The notes beneath the pieces are model-generated. The model was not told where the DNA came from and made no database searches. It saw nothing but the letters and a program-made list of their open reading frames with translations. Made by a program: the position numbers and the translations under genes. From CAYMKL01 sp964390805 (lineage in GTDB: Bacteria > Chloroflexota > Anaerolineae > VGOG01), in assembly GCA_964390805.1 (NCBI GenBank), contig CAYMKL010000010.1:1-64000 (forward strand): 64,000 nt of DNA. The letters run 5' to 3'. Position 1 is the first letter of the stretch; each line of letters opens with the position of its first letter. Positions 8,362 to 17,626 of this stretch are shown here, one piece after another.

Positions 8362-10239
8362 ATGGGTAGCCGAGTCTTTGTTTCTGAGGGAAAACAGACC
8401 CCAGAGAAACAGGTGACTCCTGATGGTATGAATGACGATAAACTGCAAGGGGGAAAAGTACGAGCCATGGAACAGTCTTTGGTAATAGATAAGTTGGTTG
8501 AGGAAGAGCTGGATCCGTCACCTATGGGGGAGCTCTTTGAGGAAGAATACGATTATAAACGTCCGCAACGTGGCAATATCCGCCAGGCCGTGGTGCTGTC
8601 CATCGAACCTCATCAGATTGTGGTAGATGTAAGAGCCAAGCGGGACGGAATCGTCCCGGAGAGCGACCTGATGAGACTGAGGAAAAGCGAACTAGACGCG
8701 ATACAGGTTGGCGATGAGATAGCGGTCTATGTCCTCAGTCCCCAGAATAACGACGGAAACGTGATTGTTTCTGTGAACATGGCCCTGGCACATCAGGATT
8801 GGCTGAGAGCTGAAGAGCTCTTTAAGAGCAGTGAGATCTACGAGGGGAAGGTAAGCAATTGCAACAAGGGGGGGCTGGTTGTTCCCTTCGGCAGGATTTC
8901 AGGGTTCGTTCCGGCTTCGCAATTGGTCAACATGCCTCGTAGGCTCTCTCATGAGCGGAAAATGACCAGGCTGTCCGAGTTCATAGGGGAGACCCTGCCT
9001 CTGAAAGTCATCGAGGTACATCGCAGCCGACGGCGCTTGATCCTCTCGGAACGAATGGCACAGCACCGATGGCGTGAGCAGCAAAAGCAACAACTGATGG
9101 ACGAGATCTACGAAGGTGAAGTTCGACGGGGCATCGTCAGCAGCCTGTGCAATTTTGGTGCTTTCGTTGACCTGGGGGGCGCTGATGGCCTGGTGCACAT
9201 TTCCGAGCTCGCCTGGCACAGGGTACGGCACCCTCGCGAGGTGCTGAGCGTTGGCGATGAAGTTGACGTTTATGTCCTGCGCCTGGATCACGAAAGAGGG
9301 AGAATCGGTCTCAGCATCAAGCGCCTGCATCCAGACCCCTGGACCCTGGTGGATGATAATTATCAGGTGGGACAACTGGTGCGAGGCAAAATCACTAACA
9401 TCGTTGATTTCGGAGCCTTCGCTCGCCTCGAGCCGGGAGTGGAGGGCTTGATCCACATATCCGAGTTAGCCGAGGGCAAAATCAACCACCCTTCCAGCGT
9501 GGTGAGGAAAGGCGACGAGGTGACCTTGCGCATCATCAGCACAAATTCCGGACGACGGCGCATCGGCTTGAGCTTGCGTCAGACGCCCCCTCCAGAAGAG
9601 CCGGTCGAGGTCAAGGACGAGTCGGAGCCTGAGCCCGCCCCTGACGATCCAGCGATGTCCGCAGAGGCGCAAGAAGCGGTCGGGGAAATCGCTGCCCCCG
9701 AAGAGGAAGCGGTGGAGTTGGCCGAGGTCAAGGAGGAGTCGGAACCTGAGCTTGCCCCTGACGATCCAGTGATGTCCGCAGAGGCGCAAGAAGCGGTTGA
9801 AGAAATCGCTGCCCCCGAAGAGGCGGTGGAGTTGGTCGAGGTCAAGGACGAACTGGAACCTGAGCTTGCCCTTGACGATCCAGTGATGTCCGCAGAGGCG
9901 CAAGAAGCGGTTGAAGAAATCGCTGCCCCCGAAGAGGCGGTGGAGTTGGTCGAGGTCAAGGACGAACTGGAACCTGAGCTTGCCCTTGACGATCAAGCGA
10001 CGTCCGCAGGGGCGCAAGAAGCGGGTGAGGAAATCGCTGCCCCCGAAGAGGCAGTGGAGTTGGTCGAGGTTGAGGAGGAGTCGGAACCTGAGCTTGCCCC
10101 TGACGATCCAGTGATGTCCACAGAGGTGCAAGAAGCGGTTGAAGAAATCGCTGCCCCTGTAGAAGAAACGATGGAAGCTGGAGAGGAAGCCCCTCAAGTG
10201 GAAACTGACGAGGAGGCGCCCCAGGAGAGTTTGTATTGA
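8362..10239 (+). CDS. ribosomal protein S1-like protein with four S1 domains and acidic repeat tail
   Basis: 625 residues from the first ATG. Four OB-fold S1 domains follow one another: GNIRQAVVLSIEPHQIVVDV (about 72-145), IYEGKVSNCNKGGLVV (about 155-225), IYEGEVRRGIVSSLCNFGAF (about 245-315) and LVRGKITNIVDFGAFARL (about 335-400). S1 proteins bind mRNA at the ribosome. Chloroflexota versions commonly have four domains. From about residue 412 on the chain is made of five acidic 38-39-residue repeats, which is unusual. The true start is uncertain: Mets at 8428, 8468 and 8524 are possible, because the first ATG lacks a clear RBS and homology begins near ELFEEEYDY. Confidence 0.85.
   Translation: MGSRVFVSEGKQTPEKQVTPDGMNDDKLQGGKVRAMEQSLVIDKLVEEELDPSPMGELFEEEYDYKRPQRGNIRQAVVLSIEPHQIVVDVRAKRDGIVPESDLMRLRKSELDAIQVGDEIAVYVLSPQNNDGNVIVSVNMALAHQDWLRAEELFKSSEIYEGKVSNCNKGGLVVPFGRISGFVPASQLVNMPRRLSHERKMTRLSEFIGETLPLKVIEVHRSRRRLILSERMAQHRWREQQKQQLMDEIYEGEVRRGIVSSLCNFGAFVDLGGADGLVHISELAWHRVRHPREVLSVGDEVDVYVLRLDHERGRIGLSIKRLHPDPWTLVDDNYQVGQLVRGKITNIVDFGAFARLEPGVEGLIHISELAEGKINHPSSVVRKGDEVTLRIISTNSGRRRIGLSLRQTPPPEEPVEVKDESEPEPAPDDPAMSAEAQEAVGEIAAPEEEAVELAEVKEESEPELAPDDPVMSAEAQEAVEEIAAPEEAVELVEVKDELEPELALDDPVMSAEAQEAVEEIAAPEEAVELVEVKDELEPELALDDQATSAGAQEAGEEIAAPEEAVELVEVEEESEPELAPDDPVMSTEVQEAVEEIAAPVEETMEAGEEAPQVETDEEAPQESLY
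9643..10200 (+). repeat. in-frame tandem repeats of 114-117 bp in the S1 gene
   Basis: Units begin at GACGATC words at 9643, 9760, 9874, 9988 and 10102, so the period is 117 then 114 bp. Each unit encodes a 38-39-residue Glu/Pro/Ala-rich segment with EAVEEIAAPEEAVELVEV. Units 2-4 are nearly identical at the DNA level, which points to recent expansion. The number may vary between strains. Confidence 0.9.
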
Positions 10240-10273
10240 GAAGCAAGTCCTAGAGGGACTGCTTCGGCGAGGA

Positions 10274-10309
10274 TGTGCGCCTGGCGCTTTGATCCAGGCG
10301 CATGTTTTT
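10274..10309 (+). terminator. intrinsic terminator after the S1-like gene
   Basis: Stem TGCGCCTGG (10276-10284) with CCAGGCGCA (10294-10302), followed by TGTTTTTGTTG. Confidence 0.85.
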
Positions 10310-10322
10310 GTTGACGCCAGAG

Positions 10323-10351
10323 TTGATAAGGATGCTGATTTGTAGTATAAT
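10323..10351 (+). promoter_or_regulatory. promoter for the first kinase/regulator pair
   Basis: TTGATA, 17-nt spacer, TATAAT, 87 nt before the kinase start. It lies right behind the S1 terminator, so the two-component operon is a separate unit. Confidence 0.75.
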
Positions 10352-10437
10352 GAACCGTGCTTGAGGAAGAGATGCCTCGTGTTGTTATATCAAGGTCTGT
10401 ATGATCAAGCTACCTGCTGGCGGCGGGAGTGATAAGC

Positions 10438-11883
10438 ATGAAGTCGAGAAGGATTTACCAAAGCCTGCGCTTCAAGATCACCGTTGGTGTAACCATACCA
10501 GTGCTCGTCATCCTGGCTATTGCTTCCTATCTACAATACAGCAACCACCGCGATTTGATGATAGATAGCCTAAGGCTCTCTGCTGCAAACTTAGGGGAGA
10601 TCATTGAAGCCAGCTTGCAACACTCCATGTTGACTAACGACTTCACCGAAGTCCAGGGCATAGTTGATGAGATCGCGGCGAGGAGAGAGGTCAAAGAGCT
10701 TTTCTTGCTTGACAGCAAGGGTCAGATAGTGATCTCCGCGGGCCAGAAAAGAGCTGGAACGATATTGGATCTGAGTGACACCACGTGCCAGTCCTGTCAC
10801 GAGCAAAAGGCTGTGGATCGGAGTTCAACCTGTATCTTCGCCACCGAGCAAGGGGAAAGGGTCTTTCGCAATCTGAATCCCATAGAGAACCGACAGGAGT
10901 GTCAGGGATGCCATGAGGCCAGTGAAGAAGTGCTGGGCATCTTAATCAGTGACTTCTCTATGACAACTATTGACCAACATCTGGCCACTGACCGCCGCAA
11001 CAGCCTCCTTTGGTCAATTGGATCCCTTGCGGTGGTGATGGTAGTTGTTAACCTTGCGATGGACCGTCTGGTGATCGGCAAGCTGGGGCGGTTTAAGGGG
11101 GCCATAGAATCGCTCAGCAATGGCGACTTAGATCAGAGAGTGGTAATCAAAAACAGTGATGAGCTCGGGGAACTGGCTGCTACTTTCAACTATATGACAG
11201 AGGAGTTGCACGACAAAGAGGTTCTCCGGGGTCGGCTTCTGGAAAAGATCATTACTGCTCAGGAGGATGAGCGCAAGCGAATCTCTCGCGAGCTGCACGA
11301 TGAGACGGGCCAGGCTCTGACCTCGCTCTTGGTGGGTCTCACGGTTTTGGAGGGGGCCACGTGCCTGGAGGAGGTTCGAGACACGGCGGATCAACTGCGC
11401 ACCACGGCCGCCCAGACTTTGGATAGTCTGCACAGCCTGGTCCTGGAGCTCAGACCCAGCGTGCTCGACGATTTGGGCCTGGTTGCTGCCTTAAAGCGCT
11501 ACGTGAAAGACTACGCCACAGGCTTCGGCCTGGACGCCGACTTCGAGGCTGTGGGATTTGAGGAGAAGCGCTTGACTCCCCAGGTGGAGACAACTCTCTA
11601 CCGCATAGTCCAGGAGGCTCTAACCAATGTGGCCAGACACGCCGAGGCCAGTCAAGTGAGCGTGCTCTTGGAGCAAAGGACGGGTTCAGTGATAGCCATC
11701 GTCGAGGATGATGGCCGAGGATTCGACGTAGAGAGTGTCCTCAACTTAGGACAACCCGCGAGATTGGGGCTTCACGGGATGCAAGAACGGGTTGCCTTGG
11801 CTGGCGGCAAGCTTACCCTGGAGTCGTCGCCGGGTATAGGCACTACTGTCTTTATTGAAATCCCCCTGGACGGCAGGCACTGA
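10438..11883 (+). CDS. sensor histidine kinase with two CXXCH haem motifs in the sensor domain
   Basis: 481 residues: TM1 (about 14-32), an extracytoplasmic sensor with CQSCH (about 117-121) and CQGCH (about 155-159), TM2 (about 190-210), HAMP (GKLGRF...FNYMTEEL), HisKA_3 with phospho-accepting His in ERKRISRELHDETGQ, and HATPase with N-box EALTNVARHAE and G-boxes DDGRGFD and GLHGMQER. This is the NarX/LiaS class. Covalent c-type haems in the sensor would make it a redox or ligand (for example oxygen, NO or CO) sensor; that is inference. ATG 10438 is chosen because GGGAG is correctly spaced for it and not for the GTG at 10429. The response regulator follows 13 nt later. Confidence 0.88.
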   Translation: MKSRRIYQSLRFKITVGVTIPVLVILAIASYLQYSNHRDLMIDSLRLSAANLGEIIEASLQHSMLTNDFTEVQGIVDEIAARREVKELFLLDSKGQIVISAGQKRAGTILDLSDTTCQSCHEQKAVDRSSTCIFATEQGERVFRNLNPIENRQECQGCHEASEEVLGILISDFSMTTIDQHLATDRRNSLLWSIGSLAVVMVVVNLAMDRLVIGKLGRFKGAIESLSNGDLDQRVVIKNSDELGELAATFNYMTEELHDKEVLRGRLLEKIITAQEDERKRISRELHDETGQALTSLLVGLTVLEGATCLEEVRDTADQLRTTAAQTLDSLHSLVLELRPSVLDDLGLVAALKRYVKDYATGFGLDADFEAVGFEEKRLTPQVETTLYRIVQEALTNVARHAEASQVSVLLEQRTGSVIAIVEDDGRGFDVESVLNLGQPARLGLHGMQERVALAGGKLTLESSPGIGTTVFIEIPLDGRH

Positions 11884-11896
11884 AAGGACATCGGTC

Positions 11897-12559
11897 ATGG
11901 AAAAGATCCGTGTGCTTCTGGCAGATGATCACGCCGTGCTCAGAGCGGGCCTTCGCCTGCTGCTGGATGCTCAGGCCGACATGGAAGTCGTGGGCGAAGC
12001 TAGCACGGGCGATCAGGCCGTGACTCAGGCTAAGAACCTGACCCCGGATGTTGTGCTACTGGACATCACTATGTCGGGACCGGACGGGTTGGACGCTGTC
12101 CAAATGATCAAAGAGACGAACCCAGAGGTCAAGGTGCTGATTTTGACAATGCACGACGACGAGAGCTACCTTCGTCAGGTGCTTGAAGGAGGTGGGTCTG
12201 GTTACGTTCTGAAGAGAGCTGCTGACACCGAGTTGCTGTCCGCCATACGGGCTGTACACGGAGGCGGAACGTATCTGCATCCCGCCCATGCTCAAATGCT
12301 TTTGGAGGGAACTGGGGAGAGTAGAAAGACCGAGGATGCAAATAGGGGTGGGTACGATCTCTTGAGCAATCGTGAAAAACAGGTGCTCAAGCTGGTAGTT
12401 CTTGGCTATACCAATAGGCAAATTGCCGATAAGCTCTTCATCAGTGTGAAGACGGCCGAGACATACAGAGCGCGTATGCAAAACAAGCTTGGAATCAGGA
12501 GTCGAGCTGCCCTGGTACGCTATGCCTTGAGCCAAGAACTGCTCCTCGAAGACGAGTAG
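11897..12559 (+). CDS. NarL/LuxR-family response regulator
   Basis: 220 residues. The receiver domain has the acidic pair in LLADDH, the phospho-Asp in VVLLDITM, and Thr/Lys motifs in ILTMHDDE and LKRAA. The LuxR-type helix-turn-helix is LLSNREKQVLKLVVLGYTNRQIADKLFISVKTAETYRARM. It is the partner of the CXXCH kinase just upstream. The frame overlaps the kinase end, but the Met at 11897 starts the conserved domain. The likely targets are the adjacent respiratory operons. I cannot show a binding site in its own leader. Confidence 0.9.
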   Translation: MEKIRVLLADDHAVLRAGLRLLLDAQADMEVVGEASTGDQAVTQAKNLTPDVVLLDITMSGPDGLDAVQMIKETNPEVKVLILTMHDDESYLRQVLEGGGSGYVLKRAADTELLSAIRAVHGGGTYLHPAHAQMLLEGTGESRKTEDANRGGYDLLSNREKQVLKLVVLGYTNRQIADKLFISVKTAETYRARMQNKLGIRSRAALVRYALSQELLLEDE

Positions 12560-12634
12560 ACCCTCCTTAACAATCATTCTGGGGCGAGTCAAAACAGTGG
12601 GCATCTCACTGATGCCGTCATAACACAAAAGGGC

Positions 12635-12664
12635 AAGGGCTGGCTGTATTAGCCAGCCTTTTTG
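12635..12664 (+). terminator. intrinsic terminator after the response regulator
   Basis: GGCTGGCT, loop GTATT, AGCCAGCC, then TTTTT. It separates the two-component operon from the respiratory operon. Confidence 0.88.
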
Positions 12665-12728
12665 CGTCTTTCACAGAAAACAAGGGTTTTACCTGACAGG
12701 AAAAGGAAAATCATAGGGTTTTCCCCGC

Positions 12729-12757
12729 TAGACGAAAGCCGTCGGCAATTGTATAAT
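12729..12757 (+). promoter_or_regulatory. probable promoter of the first respiratory operon
   Basis: TATAAT at 12752-12757 with a weak -35 TAGACG at 12729-12734 (17-nt spacing), 60 nt before the ArsR gene. A weak -35 fits an activated promoter. Confidence 0.5.
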
Positions 12758-12817
12758 AGTCTCGTCGCGACACACCTAAAAAACTAGTCCTATAGTGTTC
12801 ATACCCGGTGGTCTGTT

Positions 12818-13174
12818 ATGGATTCGACTGCGAAGCCAGACGCCTATCAACCGAAAGAAGGGGAATTTGCCAAGCGGGCTGAAGAGCAGCGCTCCGATGA
12901 TGCCACCCTGCCCAATGCTGAAGTTGAGAGACGGGCCAAAGTTTTCAGCGCGTTGGGCAACGAAACGCGGTTGAAGATCCTGAGATTGCTTTTGAGCGGA
13001 GACCTGTGTGTGTCTGGCATTGTGGAGAGTGTTGCTGGGGCTGCCTCGACGGTGGCCCACCACTTGCGCATGTTGGAGGATGCTGGGCTTGTCACTAGTC
13101 GTCGCGATGGCAGATCTACCTACTACACTATCCAGAAAGAAGAACTGTCCAAGTATCACATCTTTGAGTCATGA
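12818..13174 (+). CDS. ArsR-family winged-helix regulator
   Basis: 118 residues. The core VFSALGNETRLKILRLLLSG, recognition region AGAASTVAHHLRMLEDAGLV and wing RRDGRSTYYTI are typical of ArsR/SmtB repressors. The N-terminal 40 residues are polar and not conserved. The classic ELCVC metal site is changed to GDLCVSGI, so a single Cys remains and the signal is unclear. Its stop overlaps the start of the molybdoenzyme gene by 4 nt (ATGA), so it is the first gene of that operon and probably regulates it. Confidence 0.85.
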   Translation: MDSTAKPDAYQPKEGEFAKRAEEQRSDDATLPNAEVERRAKVFSALGNETRLKILRLLLSGDLCVSGIVESVAGAASTVAHHLRMLEDAGLVTSRRDGRSTYYTIQKEELSKYHIFES

Positions 13175-15489
13175 AGATTAGCAGGCGTGAGTTCATCAAA
13201 CTGGCTGGCGTCAGCGCGGCCGCCGCAGCCCTGTACGAGTCCAGCGGCTCCATCCTACAAGCCTTGAGCTTGATCAACCAGGCGACCCCTCCCGGCCAGG
13301 AGGTGTGGGCACCCAGCGTGTGCCAACTGTGTCCAGCTCAGTGTGGCCTGCGGGTACGAGTAGTGAGGGGGCTGGCGGTCAAGATCGAGGGCAACCCCCG
13401 CCATCCTCTCAACCAGGGCAAGCCCTGCCCGCGAGCCCAGGCCGCCCTCCAGGTTCTCTACGACCCCGACCGGATACAGCATCCCCTCCGTCGCGTGGGA
13501 GAGCGGGGAGAGGACCGCTGGGAATCTATCTCCTGGGAGGAAGCCATCGCCCAGGTGGCAGACCACCTGAGAGGGCTGCACCACCAGGGGCAGGCCCACA
13601 CGCTCCTTTTCCTGCACGACGCGCTCTCCGGCCAGATGCGCGAACTGATCGAGCGTTTCTGCCGGGCTTATGGCTCGCCCAATGTCGTCGCCGCCGACGG
13701 ACTGGACGCCGAGCGTCTGACCCACCTCCTCACGCAAGGTTGGTTTGACCTGGCCGCGCACGATTGGGAGGAGACGGCTTACGTCCTGTTCTTCGGCGGC
13801 TCCTACTTGGAGGACTGGCAGCCCCAGGTGCACATGCTGCGAGCCTACTCGTACATGCGGCGCGGCCGGCCTGACCGGCGGACTCGCCTGGTACAAATAG
13901 GCTCTCGTTTCTCCGTTTCCGCGGCCAAGTCGGACGAGTGGGTGCCGCTCCTGCCTGGTCGCCAGGGGGCGCTGGCGCTGGGGATGGCCCACGTCATCAT
14001 CCGCGAGCGGCTTTACGACCACGCCTTCGTGGCCGACCACACCGAGGGGTTCGACGACTTTGCCACTCTGGTGCTGAAGCAGTACACGCCGGACGCGGTG
14101 ACAGCGCTGAGCGGGGTGCCTGCCGATACGATCAAGCGGCTGGCGCGGGAGTTTGCTGGCAGCCGCCCTGCTGTAGCCGTCGCCGGACGAGGACTGGGGG
14201 AGGGTATCAATGCTCTCTTCAATCACGTCACCATCCACGCTCTCAACGCCCTGGTGGGCAGCGTGGATGCACCGGGCGGCATCCTGAGACCTCGACAGCC
14301 TCCTTTCACCCCCTGGCAGTCCGACCTGCCCGAAGAGTCCTCTCAGCCCAGACTGGACGGGGCCGGCACTGCACCTTATCCGCTGGCCGCCAACGCCCTT
14401 CACACTCTGCCGGAGCGCATCGTGCTTGGCGCACCTTATGCCCCCCAGGCCCTGTTCTTCCACGAGACCAACCCTCTCTTTGAGGGGGCCGGGGCGAGCC
14501 GCTGGCGCGCTGCTTTCGAGCACATTCCCTTTGTAGTCAGCTTCTCTCCCTTCATGGACGAGAGCACGCGCTACGCCGACCTGGTGCTGCCCAACCACAC
14601 CTTTCTGGAGCGATGGGTAGACGGGACGCCGCCGGGCGGGCTGGGTGTGCCCACCATTGGAGTAGGGCAGCCTGCCGTCGAGCCACTCTACGACACCCGA
14701 AACACCGGCGACGTGCTACTAGCCCTGGCTCGCGCCTTTGACGACGGCTTGGCCGATCTCTTCCCCTGGTCGGATTACGAGCAATTGCTCCGCTTCCGAA
14801 CACAGAGGCTCCTCGAGGCGGGAGGGTCCATCCAGGCTGACACCTTCGACCAGTTCTGGGGTGAGCTTGTGAAGCGAGGGGTCTGGGTAGGCTCCCCCTA
14901 CACCTTCGGCCAATGGGAGGAAGTGCTGACTACACCTTCAGGTCGCTTCCAGTTCCGCCTGGCTCAGTTGGAAGAGGCATTGAGCAGGATCGGGGAAGAA
15001 AACGTCGGCTTTCTGGGACTGGAAGGCGAAGGAGATGTACTGTCGTTGCCCCACTACGAGCCACCGCGCTATGCGGGCGATGTGGCAGAATATCCCCTCC
15101 ACCTGATTCCCTACCAGGTGATCGCCGACGCTGGCTGTCGGGCTCCCAACGCCCCGCTCCTGTGGGAGATGTACGGCCTGCACCTCAAGGAGATGTGGCA
15201 GAGCTGGGTGGAGATCCACCCGGAGACGGCTCACCGGCTGGGCATTTATGATGGAGACCAGGTGTGGATCGAATCGCCCCAGGGCCGCATCCGGCTCAAG
15301 GCCCGTCTCTACGAGGGGGCGATGCCTGACGCTGTCAACATCCCCCTGGGGGGAGGGCACACTGCCGGCGGACGCTGGGCCAGTCAGGTGGGAGGGGGGA
15401 ACGTGGCCGAAATCGTCGTTCCGCAGACCGACCCGCTGGCCGGCACCGCTGCCTGGTGCAGCACGCGCGTCCGCGTTTACAAGGCTTGA
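13171..15489 (+). CDS. Tat-exported molybdopterin oxidoreductase subunit (CISM family), copy 1
   Basis: 772 residues. A Tat signal (SRREFIKLAG, then an Ala-rich stretch) is followed by the [4Fe-4S] motif CQLCPAQC...C (51-86) and the Mo-bisMGD fold through to the C-terminal molydopterin-dinucleotide-binding domain. Its partners (four-cluster ferredoxin and NrfD) make it a complex iron-sulfur molybdoenzyme of the PsrA/TtrA/QrcB type. At the place where PsrA and FdhA carry the Cys or Sec Mo ligand, a hand alignment puts Asp (about D179). The protein may be Asp-ligated or may lack catalytic Mo, as reported for QrcB. The substrate cannot be told from sequence. Confidence 0.88.
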   Translation: MKISRREFIKLAGVSAAAAALYESSGSILQALSLINQATPPGQEVWAPSVCQLCPAQCGLRVRVVRGLAVKIEGNPRHPLNQGKPCPRAQAALQVLYDPDRIQHPLRRVGERGEDRWESISWEEAIAQVADHLRGLHHQGQAHTLLFLHDALSGQMRELIERFCRAYGSPNVVAADGLDAERLTHLLTQGWFDLAAHDWEETAYVLFFGGSYLEDWQPQVHMLRAYSYMRRGRPDRRTRLVQIGSRFSVSAAKSDEWVPLLPGRQGALALGMAHVIIRERLYDHAFVADHTEGFDDFATLVLKQYTPDAVTALSGVPADTIKRLAREFAGSRPAVAVAGRGLGEGINALFNHVTIHALNALVGSVDAPGGILRPRQPPFTPWQSDLPEESSQPRLDGAGTAPYPLAANALHTLPERIVLGAPYAPQALFFHETNPLFEGAGASRWRAAFEHIPFVVSFSPFMDESTRYADLVLPNHTFLERWVDGTPPGGLGVPTIGVGQPAVEPLYDTRNTGDVLLALARAFDDGLADLFPWSDYEQLLRFRTQRLLEAGGSIQADTFDQFWGELVKRGVWVGSPYTFGQWEEVLTTPSGRFQFRLAQLEEALSRIGEENVGFLGLEGEGDVLSLPHYEPPRYAGDVAEYPLHLIPYQVIADAGCRAPNAPLLWEMYGLHLKEMWQSWVEIHPETAHRLGIYDGDQVWIESPQGRIRLKARLYEGAMPDAVNIPLGGGHTAGGRWASQVGGGNVAEIVVPQTDPLAGTAAWCSTRVRVYKA

Positions 15490-15511
15490 AGGTTAGCGCA
15501 AGGAGTGAGAG

Positions 15512-16201
15512 ATGCCCCATTGGGGTATGGTGATTGATCTGGATAAATGCACCGCTTGCCAGTCCTGCTCAGCGGCCTGCCGGGCCGAGAACAGCGTTCC
15601 CTTCGCCGGGCCTGAACAGGCAGCCATGGGCCGACCGATTTTCTGGCAAGAGGTGCTTGAGCGGGAAGTGCGCGGCCACTACCCCTTCCTGGAGATGCAG
15701 TTCGTTCCTCGCCCCTGCATGCATTGCGAGAAGCCGCCGTGCGTCAAGGTCTGCCCGGTGGGCGCAACCTTTCGGACAGAGGATGGCCTGGTGGCGATGG
15801 ACTACGACATCTGCGTCGGCTGCCGCATGTGCACCACTGCCTGTCCCTACGGCGTGCGCTACTTCAACTGGTACGCCCCGCAGTTCCCGGTGCCGCTGGA
15901 CCGCACGCTGAACCCTGATGTACCGGTGCGTGACAAGGGAGTAGTGGAAAAGTGCACCTTCTGTGTCCATCGGTTGCGAGCTGCGGAAGCCCAGGCGGAA
16001 GAAGAGGGGCGAGAATTGAGTGACGCTGAGGTCGTGCTCCTACCGGCCTGCAACCAGGCCTGCCCCGCCTCCGCCCGCTACTTCGGTGATCTGGAGGATC
16101 CGGAGAGTACCGTCTCACGGCTGGCTCGCAGCCGGCGTGCCTACGTACTGTTCGAGGAATTGGGCACTGAGCCCAGTGTCTACTATCTGAAGAGCGAGTA
16201 G
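15512..16201 (+). CDS. four-cluster [4Fe-4S] ferredoxin subunit, copy 1
   Basis: 229 residues with the Cys arrangement of DmsB/PsrB/NrfC proteins: CTACQSCSAAC, CMHCEKPPCVKVC, CVGCRMCTTAC, CTFC and CNQAC. It would carry electrons between the molybdoenzyme subunit and the NrfD subunit. No signal peptide of its own, so it probably travels with the Tat-exported partner. It is 22 nt after the catalytic subunit and 3 nt before nrfD. Confidence 0.92.
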   Translation: MPHWGMVIDLDKCTACQSCSAACRAENSVPFAGPEQAAMGRPIFWQEVLEREVRGHYPFLEMQFVPRPCMHCEKPPCVKVCPVGATFRTEDGLVAMDYDICVGCRMCTTACPYGVRYFNWYAPQFPVPLDRTLNPDVPVRDKGVVEKCTFCVHRLRAAEAQAEEEGRELSDAEVVLLPACNQACPASARYFGDLEDPESTVSRLARSRRAYVLFEELGTEPSVYYLKSE

Positions 16202-16204
16202 CGA

Positions 16205-17497
16205 ATGATGCAACAAGGTGAAGAGGCCCTACTTCTAGCTCCACTAACTCGCACGAGCCGCGGGTTCGCTGTCTTCGTGGGCCTGTTGCTGGCTGTCGTC
16301 GTCGCGGGGGGCGCGGCCTATGCCTATCAGCTTATTAACGGCCTGGGCGTGACCAGCATGAACCGTCCTGTCTACTGGGGCGTTTACATCGTCAACTTCG
16401 TCTTCTTCATTGGCCTGGCCCACTCCGGCACCTTCATCTCCGCCATCCTGCGGCTGGTGGGAGCAGAATGGCGCAAGCCGCTGGCCCGCGCTGCCGAAGC
16501 CATCACCGTCTTCAGCATTCCTTTCGGTGCTGGCAGCATCCTGATGGATTTGGGCCGCATTGATCGCATGGTCAACATATTCGCCCGTGGGCGGTTCGAG
16601 TCCCCCCTCTTGTGGGACGTGACTTGCGTAAGTCTGTATCTGTTTTCCAGCGTTGTTTTCTTCTACCTGTCCCTTCTGCCTGACCTTGCTCGCTGCCGGG
16701 ACCAGTTGACCGACGTACCTCGCTGGCAGCACCAGATGTACCGCATCCTGTCCCTGGGCTGGAAAGACCGCCCTGAGCAGTACCGTCGCCTGGAGAGGGT
16801 GCTGGGTGGGATGACAGTCTTTATGGCCATGCTCGTCGTCATCGTCCACACCGTCGTCGCCTGGGTGTTCGGCATGACGCTCCAGCCGGGCTGGCACACC
16901 GCCATCCTGGGCCCGTTCTTTCTCATAGGGGCTGTCTTCTCCGGCTCCGGTGCCGTCGTCGTGGCTATGGCGGTGTTGCGGCGCGCCTTTCACCTGGAAG
17001 AGGTGCTGACCCTCAAGCACTTCGACTACATGCGCAAACTGCTCATCAGCCTCACCCTGGTCTGGCTCTACTTCATGGTGACCGAATACCTGACCACCTT
17101 CTACGGCCAGGAAGTGGAGGAGATGCTGGTCTTCTGGCAGAAATTCACCGGCGCCTATGCTATCCCTTTCTGGATCATGTTCGCGCTATGCTTCGCCGTG
17201 CCTCTGGCGATTTTCATGACCAAGGGAAAGCGAAGCGTCAGTTGGATGGTGGCGGCGGGATTGATCATCAACGTCGGGATGTGGCTGGAGCGGTACATCG
17301 TTATCATTCCCACCCTGACGCGGCCCCGGCTGTTGAGCGAGTTGGCGATGGGTTCCTATACACCCTCTGTGATCGAATGGATCATCACCGCCGCCTGCTT
17401 CGCCGGCGTGTTGCTCTTTTATGCTCTGTTCACCCGTTTCTTTCCCATCATCCCCATCTGGGAGCGATCGGAGGAAGTGGAGGCATACTTGCATTAG
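16205..17497 (+). CDS. NrfD-family quinone-interacting membrane subunit, copy 1
   Basis: 430 residues with about ten hydrophobic segments, the first at about 19-42 and the last near the C-terminus. Ten segments are as in ActC and QrcD; PsrC has eight. The family exchanges electrons between the membrane quinone pool and the ferredoxin subunit. Motif-like stretches such as VYWGVYIVNFVFFIGLAHSG and the acidic MVTEYLTTFY are shared with copy 2. It starts 3 nt after the ferredoxin stop, so translation is probably coupled. Confidence 0.9.
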   Translation: MMQQGEEALLLAPLTRTSRGFAVFVGLLLAVVVAGGAAYAYQLINGLGVTSMNRPVYWGVYIVNFVFFIGLAHSGTFISAILRLVGAEWRKPLARAAEAITVFSIPFGAGSILMDLGRIDRMVNIFARGRFESPLLWDVTCVSLYLFSSVVFFYLSLLPDLARCRDQLTDVPRWQHQMYRILSLGWKDRPEQYRRLERVLGGMTVFMAMLVVIVHTVVAWVFGMTLQPGWHTAILGPFFLIGAVFSGSGAVVVAMAVLRRAFHLEEVLTLKHFDYMRKLLISLTLVWLYFMVTEYLTTFYGQEVEEMLVFWQKFTGAYAIPFWIMFALCFAVPLAIFMTKGKRSVSWMVAAGLIINVGMWLERYIVIIPTLTRPRLLSELAMGSYTPSVIEWIITAACFAGVLLFYALFTRFFPIIPIWERSEEVEAYLH

Positions 17498-17502
17498 TGG
17501 AG

Positions 17503-17608
17503 GGCAGAAACCAGGTTTTTTGGTTGATAAGATGGCTTCTCGCGTCCCAGGAGATCTCACACGGACAATCTGTTTGCTCAGACGGGGCAAAAACCTGGTT
17601 TCTCTGCC
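17503..17608. repeat. 106-bp inverted-repeat element (AAACCAGGTTTTT type), copy A
   Basis: Left arm 17503-17522 and right arm 17588-17608 are near-perfect inverted repeats around AAACCAGGTTTTT, with about 65 nt between. A second element with the same arms is at 25532-25630. It lies between nrfD and the CBS gene and can form a long hairpin. It is probably a REP- or MITE-like mobile repeat. Confidence 0.75.
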
Positions 17609-17626
17609 AAGACAAGGAGTGGAGCC

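Noticed and set aside
9466..10197. Repetitive minus-strand frames opposite the S1 repeat tail
   Set aside because: Their repetition is only the complement of the 114-bp repeats of the S1 gene.
13255..14598. 447-codon minus-strand frame opposite the first molybdoenzyme gene
   Set aside because: No motif, and the opposite strand is a clear CISM subunit.
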